This document shows positions 35,883 through 42,823 of a stretch of DNA of 43,031 bases, piece by piece. Made by a program: the position numbers and the translations under genes. Under the pieces are notes generated by a model. That model worked only from the letters and a program-made list of their open reading frames with translations, was not told the origin of the DNA and made no database searches. Each line of letters begins with the position of its first letter. Position 1 is the stretch's first letter. This DNA is from an uncultured bacterium (lineage in GTDB: Bacteria; Patescibacteriota; Minisyncoccia; Phycocordibacterales; UBA9973), in assembly GCA_903895055.1 (NCBI GenBank), contig CAITSL010000035.1, positions 1 to 43,031 of the forward strand, written 5' to 3'.

Positions 35883-37154
35883 ATGGGAATGGAAAACAAT
35901 TTTGAAAAACCAAATATCGAAGCAAGGAATGAGGAGATAACATTTCCTCACGGCGAATACGGAATAAAAGAATACGAGAAAGAATATGGGAGTAACCCGG
36001 AAGAAATCAAAAAAGTAAGAGAAATTTTTGATACTTTTTTAAATTTAGAAATAGAGAACGTTCAGGTTTATAAATCTGAAAAGTTTGGTATTTCTTTCCC
36101 CTACACCCGAATTGATATGAATAGTTTTACCAAAAAACTTTACGAAAAAAGTACCGGCAAAAAAGCAGAAACTAAAAAATCAGAAAACAATTCCGAACTT
36201 GTAAGACGTGAATTTATTTTTCCTGGTGCACCTCTTAAGGGAGACTTGACCGACAACGGACCATTACATTTCGCCGGAGAATCAATGCACCAATGTATCG
36301 GCAAACTTCCTTCTGCTCTTGAAAAAATTAAAAATGGTGAAGAAGCCGAACCATTTGAAGTATTGATGCTCGGGACACCGGTTAATAAACTCGGCACAAT
36401 GTCCCCGGAATTTATGGAAAATTTCAAAAAAGATCCAACTGGCGCAATGAGTGCTGTTTTCGCAGAATTTATTGAAAAAGACATAGTAAAAAACAATAAA
36501 GATGCCAAATTAGATATTGAACTTTATGGAATTTCTTGGGGAGGAAGCCTTTCCGCCATAACTGGAGAGAAACTTTTAGAAACCGGATCATTTACCCAAG
36601 AAGTTGGTCAACTAAAAGATAAAGGGGTACCAAAAATTACTATCAAGGCACAAAACCCTATCTCTCTCAGCCGTTCCCAAATGAAGGGCCCACAAGTATG
36701 GTTGGGCTCCCCTCTTAACGATAAAGTTTCAGGAGATAAATATGGGCCTACGATGGGAAAAGAAAATCCGGAATTTATGAAAAAAATAAATAATGCTTTA
36801 GCAAAACGCGGAATACTCCCAAATATTTCAGAGCAACAGAAAAAAATGAAGAAAAAAGCGATAACAGATGTTGTTCTTTCTTTTAGAAAAGGAGTGAAAC
36901 TAAAACCTGAAACTAAAGTAACCGAAATCTATGGATTGGAGGACCTAACGACAAAGTCAGCCAGTTTGACTAGAGAAGTAAAAGAACAAAAAGAAACCCA
37001 TGGAGAAACTTTGGGACAAAATCTCGCAATACACCAAAGAGAAAATTCAAGAGTCTTTGGCGTCGAAACTTTTCATGAGATTCCCTGGTTTAGAGAAAAT
37101 GAACTAAAGAGAATTCGCAAAGCAGTAGAAAAATTAGAAGAACTAAAAAATTAA
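35883..37154 (+). CDS. Unknown protein with a GxSxG alpha/beta-hydrolase-like elbow
   Basis: I do not recognise this 423-residue soluble protein. It has no signal peptide or membrane segment. The central part has EVLMLGTPVNKLG and LDIELYGISWGGSLSAITGEKLL, a strand-turn-helix with G-I-S-W-G, typical of an alpha/beta-hydrolase nucleophile elbow. A later VETFHEIPWF could hold the catalytic His. The N-terminal 110 residues (EYGIKEYEKEYGSNPEEIKKVREIFDTFLNLEIENVQV) look unique. It has its own promoter and is 1 nt before the PAP2-like gene. A lipid or ester hydrolase role is only an inference. Confidence 0.75.
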   Translation: MGMENNFEKPNIEARNEEITFPHGEYGIKEYEKEYGSNPEEIKKVREIFDTFLNLEIENVQVYKSEKFGISFPYTRIDMNSFTKKLYEKSTGKKAETKKSENNSELVRREFIFPGAPLKGDLTDNGPLHFAGESMHQCIGKLPSALEKIKNGEEAEPFEVLMLGTPVNKLGTMSPEFMENFKKDPTGAMSAVFAEFIEKDIVKNNKDAKLDIELYGISWGGSLSAITGEKLLETGSFTQEVGQLKDKGVPKITIKAQNPISLSRSQMKGPQVWLGSPLNDKVSGDKYGPTMGKENPEFMKKINNALAKRGILPNISEQQKKMKKKAITDVVLSFRKGVKLKPETKVTEIYGLEDLTTKSASLTREVKEQKETHGETLGQNLAIHQRENSRVFGVETFHEIPWFRENELKRIRKAVEKLEELKN

Positions 37155-37155
37155 T

Positions 37156-37791
37156 ATGAAAGACATAATGCAAAAATGGAAGGTGGCGTTTAAAGATAAA
37201 AATTTTTTAATCTCGTTGTTGATAGGTTTTTTATATCTTGGCCTCAGTCTTTATATAAATTTTGTCGCCGGCACTTATGCTACCGAGAAAATCAGCAATT
37301 CCGTCACCGACATTATTTTGAGCAACACTCGGGTATACGACGTAGATCTCTTTTTCGTTTATGGTCCACTCGTCCTCTTTACTTTCGTAGCAGGACTGCT
37401 TCTTCATAACCCAAAGAAGCTTCCTTTCACTCTAAAGAGCATTTCTCTTTTCACCGTTATCCGGTCAGTCTTTATCAGTTTGACTCACCTAGGTCCCTTC
37501 CCGACTGAAGCAATCACTATGAGCAGTAATTTTATAAGCAAGTTTACTTTTGGCGGAGATTTGTTTTTTTCCGGCCATACCGGCCTCGCTTTTCTGATGG
37601 CACTCCTATTTTGGAAAAATAAAACCCTCCGTTACATCTTCTTGGCCTATTCGGTTTTTATTGGCGTTGTCGTACTCCTAGGTCATTACCACTACTCTAT
37701 CGACGTACTCGCTGCCTTTTTCATAACTTATTCTATTTATCATATCTCGGTCCTTTTCTTCAAGAAAGACCAAGAAAGATTTTTAAACTAA
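37156..37791 (+). CDS. PAP2/sphingomyelin-synthase-like membrane protein
   Basis: A 211-residue protein with six hydrophobic helices. GGDLFFSGHTGLAFLMALLFW and LLGHYHYSIDVLAAFFITY correspond to the two catalytic motifs (SGHT and HYxxDV) of the PAP2-like family that includes sphingomyelin synthases, with the His-His-Asp triad present. Enzymes of this type transfer or hydrolyse phosphate head groups of lipids. It directly follows the 35883 gene. Whether it acts as phosphatase or head-group transferase cannot be told from sequence alone. Confidence 0.82.
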   Translation: MKDIMQKWKVAFKDKNFLISLLIGFLYLGLSLYINFVAGTYATEKISNSVTDIILSNTRVYDVDLFFVYGPLVLFTFVAGLLLHNPKKLPFTLKSISLFTVIRSVFISLTHLGPFPTEAITMSSNFISKFTFGGDLFFSGHTGLAFLMALLFWKNKTLRYIFLAYSVFIGVVVLLGHYHYSIDVLAAFFITYSIYHISVLFFKKDQERFLN

Positions 37792-37827
37792 TTGCACCAA
37801 AATAAGTTCCTCTCCGTATATATAAAT

Positions 37828-38247
37828 ATGGAAGAAAGTCTAAAAAGAGCCTTTCAGGCCGCAAAATATGAACCAAGTAACGAATTGGTGCTGGAGATTT
37901 GGCGCAAAATTACTGTGCGCAATAGACACATTACTTACCTGAAATTGGTGTCTTTTTCTTCTTTGGGGCTAGCTTCCTTGATAGGATTTATCCCGATGTT
38001 CAAAATTTTGGCCAACGATTTTACCCAATCCGGTTTTTATGAATATCTGTCTTTAGCCTTTTCAAGAGGCGGATTATTCTCTTCTTTTTGGAAAGAATTT
38101 ATCTTCTCTCTGGCTGAATCCTTGCCGACTATGAGCGTTGTCTTTTCATTGATTCTCATTTTTGTTTTTCTTTTATCCCTACGCTATATCATCAAACAAA
38201 TTATTAATAATAAAAAATACATAGGACCGTCCTATGTGGCAATTTAA
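37828..38247 (+). CDS. Hypothetical membrane protein (candidate membrane-bound regulator)
   Basis: A 139-residue protein. The cytoplasmic N-terminus (MEESLKRAFQAAKYEPSNELVLEIWRKITVRNRHITYLKL) is followed by three hydrophobic segments (VSFSSLGLASLIGFIPMF; YLSLAFSRGGLFSSF; LPTMSVVFSLILIFVFLLSLRY). The ATG at 37828 is used since an upstream TTG (37792) lies in a -35-like TTGCAC. The small N-terminal cytosolic part and membrane anchoring recall anti-sigma factors. That is only a guess, as no known anti-sigma motif is visible. Confidence 0.6.
   Translation: MEESLKRAFQAAKYEPSNELVLEIWRKITVRNRHITYLKLVSFSSLGLASLIGFIPMFKILANDFTQSGFYEYLSLAFSRGGLFSSFWKEFIFSLAESLPTMSVVFSLILIFVFLLSLRYIIKQIINNKKYIGPSYVAI
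38219..38237. promoter_or_regulatory. 9-bp dyad upstream of the DUF5666-MacAB genes
   Basis: ACATAGGAC (38219-38227) and GTCCTATGT (38229-38237) form a perfect 9-bp inverted repeat around a single C. It overlaps the end of the 37828 gene and lies 15 nt before the ATG at 38253. Its size and place fit an operator or a short attenuating hairpin; there is no T-run. Confidence 0.5.
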
Positions 38248-38252
38248 ATTAT

Positions 38253-38732
38253 ATGCAAAAAATACATCAGAAAATGTTGCAGCTTTTTGAGTCAAAAATT
38301 TTAGTAGGAATTTTATATGGGGTCGGAATTGTAATAGTTTTAATTTTGATTTTCTCGGCCGGAGTTTCAGTTGGTTTCCACAAGGCCTCTTTTGGTCGCG
38401 CGTGGGAAGAAAATTATGGACGCAATTTCGGGATGATGCCAGAGGGTTCAGATTTTGGCAAAAACAATTTTCCCAATGCCCATGGAGCAATTGGCAAAAT
38501 AATTAAAATAGAATTGCCCACTATTATAGTACAAGACAAAGACAATCTCGAAAAAGTAGTTTTGATAAAAGACGATACGAAAATAGAAAAGATGAAAATG
38601 GAAATTAAATCAAGCGATCTGGCCATTGATGACTTTATCGTGGTGATCGGTTCCCCTGATAGTCAGGGTCAAATCGAAGCAAAATTTATTAGAATAATAC
38701 CAACACCAAATGAATTATTTCAACAAAATTAA
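38253..38732 (+). CDS. Membrane-anchored DUF5666-like protein
   Basis: A 159-residue protein with one N-terminal membrane helix (ILVGILYGVGIVIVLILIFSAGVSVGF) and a small beta-rich outer domain: AHGAIGKIIKIELPTIIVQDKDNLEKVVLIKDDTKIEKMKMEIKSSDLAIDDFIVVIGSPDSQGQIEAKFIRII. The G-x-I-x-x-I, V-x-V-x-x-D-T-x-I and D-D-x-I-V-V-I-G pattern is that of DUF5666-type domains. It overlaps the MacA-like gene by 23 nt, so it is probably made with the exporter. A related protein is encoded at 42333. Function unknown. Confidence 0.75.
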   Translation: MQKIHQKMLQLFESKILVGILYGVGIVIVLILIFSAGVSVGFHKASFGRAWEENYGRNFGMMPEGSDFGKNNFPNAHGAIGKIIKIELPTIIVQDKDNLEKVVLIKDDTKIEKMKMEIKSSDLAIDDFIVVIGSPDSQGQIEAKFIRIIPTPNELFQQN

Positions 38733-40350
38733 AACTTATATTTCTTCACATAAAACAGTCAGTATAATCGCATTGATAATTATCCTTTTTATTGGGTATT
38801 GGGGATACGGTAAAATTACCAGCGGGAGCGGTGAAACTCGCTATGTTATGACTACGGCTGGGAAGGGAACAATCATTTCGCTGATCTCCGGAAGCGGCCA
38901 AGTTTCCGCTCTGAACCAAATTGGTCTAACTCCCAAATCGGGTGTTTCAGGTACGATCATGAGTGTCAATGTAGCCCCTGGAGATCAAATTAAACAAGGT
39001 CAGACTCTTTTCACAATTGATACCACCAACGCAGAGAAAACAGTTCGAGATGCGGAGATAAATTTACAAAACGCAAATTTGGCACTGCAAAAACTGCAAC
39101 TTCAAAATTCAAGCACGAGTCTTAATACTACCTTATCGAATGATTACGTTAACGGTTTCAATGCTGTTTCTGATACATTCTTAGATTTGCTTTCTACTCT
39201 CACCGGAATAAACAATATGTTAGCTCAAAACAATCTATCCGATAATGCCGCCCGAAACAGTGGAAATACTGGGATAAATTACCGAAACACAGCCGAGACG
39301 GCATATTATAGCGCCGAAACGGCATACGAAAAAAATAAAGGTGATTTTAGCGTAATCGATTATAATTCCAAACAAAGTGATATTGACGCGGTAATCAGCG
39401 AAACTTATAAGACAACCGAACTTCTGGCCAATGCCATAAAAGATCTCAATGATTATACAAATTTTCTTTCACAAAATACCGGGCGAACCTCCGATTATGC
39501 TTCTTATCAAACCACTATTTCGGGATATACCAGTACAATCAACGGGCATCTCTCCGCCTTGCTTTCCGCCCAAACAAATATTTCAAACGATAAGAATGCT
39601 TTTCCCAGCAGTGATTTGAATATGCAAACTACAGAACTTACCGTTAAACAGAGTCAAAATTCTCTGTCGGATGCCGAGCAAAATTTGTCCGATTATTATA
39701 TTCGAGCTCCTTTTGATGGAGTTGTGGCCAGTATTCCTGTTCAAAAAGGAGACACTGCCGGTTCCGGAACAACTTTGGGAACGCTTATTACCACGAAGCA
39801 GGTAGCTATCATCTCTCTCAATGAAGTGGATGTGGCCAAAATAGCCTTGGGAGAAAAAGTAACTGTCACATTTGATGCCATTCCTGATTTAACCATCGCA
39901 GGCCAAGTGGTACAAATTGATTCTGTCGGCACTGTATCTTCCGGAGTTGTCAACTATAATGTAAAAATAAGTTTTGATACTACTGATGCGCGAATAAAGC
40001 CCGGAATGAGTGTCAATACCGATATTATCACCAACATTAAACAAGATGTTTTAACTGTCCCAAACAGTGCGGTAAAAACGCAGAACGGTACCAGCTACGT
40101 GCAAATGTTTTCTACTGCCCTACCAGCTCCAATTGCCGGAGTCCAGGGTTCTCCTTCTGCCACCCCGCCGATAAATCAAATTGTCGAAATTGGTATTTCT
40201 GATGATGCCAACACCGAAATTATTTCGGGACTCAAAGAAGGCGATCAAGTAGTGACTAAAACAGTTACTGGTTCTACTGCCAGCATTACAACAAAAACAA
40301 CTTCAACCAAAAGTATCTTGGGAGGGATAGGCGGTGGTCCGAGAGATTAA
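38710..40350 (+). CDS. MacA/HlyD-like efflux adaptor
   Basis: A 546-residue adaptor. An N-terminal anchor (TVSIIALIIILFIGYWGYGKI) is followed by the split lipoyl domain (GLTPKSGVSGTIMSVNVAPGDQIKQGQTLFTID ... YYIRAPFDGVVASIPVQKGDTAGSGTTLGTLIT). A long helical hairpin with an Asn/Ser/Tyr-rich insert lies between (about residues 110-320). The beta-barrel and membrane-proximal domains end it, with a Thr/Ser/Gly-rich tail. The fusion to an ABC exporter operon (ATPase 40368, permease 41062) identifies it as MacA-like; longer than E. coli MacA owing to the hairpin insert. Confidence 0.9.
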   Translation: MNYFNKIKTYISSHKTVSIIALIIILFIGYWGYGKITSGSGETRYVMTTAGKGTIISLISGSGQVSALNQIGLTPKSGVSGTIMSVNVAPGDQIKQGQTLFTIDTTNAEKTVRDAEINLQNANLALQKLQLQNSSTSLNTTLSNDYVNGFNAVSDTFLDLLSTLTGINNMLAQNNLSDNAARNSGNTGINYRNTAETAYYSAETAYEKNKGDFSVIDYNSKQSDIDAVISETYKTTELLANAIKDLNDYTNFLSQNTGRTSDYASYQTTISGYTSTINGHLSALLSAQTNISNDKNAFPSSDLNMQTTELTVKQSQNSLSDAEQNLSDYYIRAPFDGVVASIPVQKGDTAGSGTTLGTLITTKQVAIISLNEVDVAKIALGEKVTVTFDAIPDLTIAGQVVQIDSVGTVSSGVVNYNVKISFDTTDARIKPGMSVNTDIITNIKQDVLTVPNSAVKTQNGTSYVQMFSTALPAPIAGVQGSPSATPPINQIVEIGISDDANTEIISGLKEGDQVVTKTVTGSTASITTKTTSTKSILGGIGGGPRD

Positions 40351-40367
40351 TTAAAATTTCTAATGGA

Positions 40368-41060
40368 ATGATTGAAATAAAAAATATTATAAAAACGTAT
40401 AAAACAGGAGACGTGGAATTCAATGCTTTAAATGGGGTTTCTTTTACTGTGGCAGATGGAGAGTTTGTGGCGATTATGGGTCCATCCGGATCTGGTAAAT
40501 CAACTTTAATGCATCTTCTGGGTGCGTTGGATAGCCCAACCAGCGGGACATATTTTTTGGACGGCAAAGATGTTTCAACTCTTTCTGATGATCAATTAGC
40601 AGACACTCGCAAGGACAAAATCGGTTTCGTTTTTCAATCATTTAATTTATTGCCAAGAACAACTGTGCTCCGAAATGTGATGTTGCCACTCGTTTATGAA
40701 GGAGTCGCTTCCGACGAACGTGAAAAAAGAGCGCGGGAAGCTTTGATTTCCGCCGGTCTGGACGAAGAGCATTTTCATCACCTTTCCAATCAGCTCTCCG
40801 GCGGTCAAATTCAGCGCGTAGCCATAGCACGTGCGCTGGTAAATAATCCAACTTTAATCTTGGCAGATGAACCAACTGGAAACTTAGATACAAAAACAGG
40901 AGAAATCGTATTAGAAACTTTTAAAAAATTAAACAAAGAGCTGGGACGCACCGTTATTCTGATTACTCACGAACAAGATGTAGCGGAACATGCAGATAGA
41001 GTTCTTTTCATTAGAGACGGACTATTGGTCGAAGATAAAATAATTCATAAACATATTTAA
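40368..41060 (+). CDS. MacB/LolD-type ABC transporter ATPase
   Basis: A 230-residue ATPase. Walker A is GPSGSGKST near residues 38-46, the Q-loop FVFQSFNLLP, the signature LSGGQIQRVAIARAL, Walker B LILADEPTGNLD and the H-loop ITHE. The GNLDTKTG continuation is typical of the MacB/LolD/FtsE group that powers extrusion rather than import. It is followed 1 nt later by its permease. The ATG is directly preceded by AATTTCTAATGGA, nearly the same as before the FKBP gene. Confidence 0.97.
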   Translation: MIEIKNIIKTYKTGDVEFNALNGVSFTVADGEFVAIMGPSGSGKSTLMHLLGALDSPTSGTYFLDGKDVSTLSDDQLADTRKDKIGFVFQSFNLLPRTTVLRNVMLPLVYEGVASDEREKRAREALISAGLDEEHFHHLSNQLSGGQIQRVAIARALVNNPTLILADEPTGNLDTKTGEIVLETFKKLNKELGRTVILITHEQDVAEHADRVLFIRDGLLVEDKIIHKHI

Positions 41061-41061
41061 C

Positions 41062-42285
41062 ATGAAAATCTACGACGTTTTAAAAGAAACATATTCCGCT
41101 TTGTCGAGCAACAAAGTTCGTACTGGACTTACGATGCTTGGGATTATTATCGGCATCGGTTCCGTAATCGCCATGACTGCTATCGGGACTGGAGCTCAAA
41201 ATTCCATCTCTTCTAGTATCCAGTCGATCGGAGCAAATTTGGTAATGGTCATGCCAGGAGCTCAAAGAAGTTTCGGGGGGCCTAGTGGCGCCCGAGGAGG
41301 AGCTCAAACTCTTACCGTGGCGGATGCCGATGCAATAGAATCTCAAATTTCAAACGTGGCAGGAGTAGTGCGGGAAGTATCTTCTCGAAAGCAAGTGGTG
41401 GCAACTGGCACAAATACTAACACAAGTATCATTGGCACAGAGCCATCTTATTCAACTGTCCGAAATATTGCTATTGATGAAGGTAATTTCATATCAAGTC
41501 AAAATGTGTCAAGTGGTGCAAAAGTAGCAGTCCTTGGACCCACAACCCGCGATGATTTATTTGGGGTAGGAGCAACTGGAGTCGTTGGACAAAAAATTCG
41601 TATCTCAGGAATGGAATATAGCGTAATAGGTATCACCATAGCCAAGGGCGGTTCCGGATTTTCCAACACTGATGACGTAATCTATGTTCCGTACACAACT
41701 GCACAGAGATACCTGTCTGGTAATAAATATTTAAGTGAAATAGATGTTTCAGCAGAGAGTTCTAATGTGTCCTCCCAAGTGCAAACGGACATTACTGGTC
41801 TACTTATGGCAAGACATAACATCACCGACTCAACTAAGGTTGATTTTAATACAATGAATCAAGCAGATATTATTGCAACCGCCTCTTCGGTGACAAGTAC
41901 TTTTACCACCCTGCTCGCAGCTATTGCTGGCATTTCGCTCTTGGTAGGCGGAATTGGCATTATGAACATGATGTTGACGACTGTCACTGAACGAACTCGC
42001 GAAATTGGATTACGCAAAGCGATCGGCGCGAAGCGAAGAGACATCAACTTCCAATTTTTAACTGAAGCGGTGGTGCTTACTTTTACTGGTGGTTTTATGG
42101 GAATTATCTTAGGTTGGCTAATTGCTTTTATTATAAGTTATCTGGGAATTGTACAGGCTTCAGTTTCGCTATCTTCAGTACTGCTGGCATTTGGAGTATC
42201 GGCATTGATTGGAATTGTCTTTGGTTATTATCCGGCCAGGCATGCTTCGTCCCTTAATCCAATTGACGCATTGAGGTATGAATAG
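41062..42285 (+). CDS. MacB-like ABC transporter permease
   Basis: A 407-residue permease. One N-terminal helix region (NKVRTGLTMLGIIIGIGSVIAMTAIGTGAQNSI) is followed by an extracytoplasmic MacB-type periplasmic core domain (about residues 50-275). The FtsX domain then has three helices (FTTLLAAIAGISLLVGGIGIMNMMLTTVTERTREIGLRKAIGAKRRDI; FTGGFMGIILGWLIAFII; LLAFGVSALIGIVFGYYPARHASSLNPIDALRYE). The MacB family exports peptides, lipids or macrolides by a mechanotransmission mechanism. Substrate unknown. Confidence 0.95.
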   Translation: MKIYDVLKETYSALSSNKVRTGLTMLGIIIGIGSVIAMTAIGTGAQNSISSSIQSIGANLVMVMPGAQRSFGGPSGARGGAQTLTVADADAIESQISNVAGVVREVSSRKQVVATGTNTNTSIIGTEPSYSTVRNIAIDEGNFISSQNVSSGAKVAVLGPTTRDDLFGVGATGVVGQKIRISGMEYSVIGITIAKGGSGFSNTDDVIYVPYTTAQRYLSGNKYLSEIDVSAESSNVSSQVQTDITGLLMARHNITDSTKVDFNTMNQADIIATASSVTSTFTTLLAAIAGISLLVGGIGIMNMMLTTVTERTREIGLRKAIGAKRRDINFQFLTEAVVLTFTGGFMGIILGWLIAFIISYLGIVQASVSLSSVLLAFGVSALIGIVFGYYPARHASSLNPIDALRYE

Positions 42286-42332
42286 GTCGTCATTTAATAG
42301 TTAAAAACTATAAGTTAATAAATATAAAAAAT

Positions 42333-42803
42333 ATGCAAAATAAAAAAACAATTTGGTTAGTAGTAGGATTTGTAGTGGTAGCACTTATTTTCTTTTATGC
42401 CGGCGATATGTATGCTAGCGCAAAAAGTAAAGCACAGCCTGCGCAAGATGCTAATGGTTTTACAATGCGGAATGTAATTGGAAATGGCGTCCAGAGAGGT
42501 ATGAGAACGGGAGGCGGAAATGTTTTCGGACAAATCGTTGCAAAAGATGCTAATAGCATTACCGTAGAGTTAAGTGCTCCGGGTGGTCCAAATGCAAATG
42601 GGACAGCTTCTACGGGGACTGGTTCAAAAATAGTTTTTTACACCGGTCAAACAGCGATATCGAAGATGGCAACTGGGTCAAGTAGCGACTTAGCAGTAGG
42701 CACAGAGGTAACCGTGCAAGGCACAGCCAACCCTGATGGCAGTGTTAGTGCGCAAACTATTTCAATCAGACCAACCCTTCCTATCTCGCCCACAAAACAA
42801 TAG
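42333..42803 (+). CDS. DUF5666-like anchored protein
   Basis: A 156-residue protein with an N-terminal helix (TIWLVVGFVVVALIFFYAGDMY) and an outer beta-rich domain: VFGQIVAKDANSITVELSAPGG...SKIVFYTGQTAISKMATGSSSDLAVGTEVTVQGTANPDGSVSAQTISIRP. This is the DUF5666 pattern, with a Gly/Asn/Thr-rich insert between the first two strand pairs. It closes the MacAB group and mirrors the anchored protein at 38253. A short dyad (ATAGTT-AAA-AACTAT, 42297-42311) lies upstream. Function unknown. Confidence 0.8.
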   Translation: MQNKKTIWLVVGFVVVALIFFYAGDMYASAKSKAQPAQDANGFTMRNVIGNGVQRGMRTGGGNVFGQIVAKDANSITVELSAPGGPNANGTASTGTGSKIVFYTGQTAISKMATGSSSDLAVGTEVTVQGTANPDGSVSAQTISIRPTLPISPTKQ

Positions 42804-42823
42804 AAGTGTGCTAGAGTAAGCCA

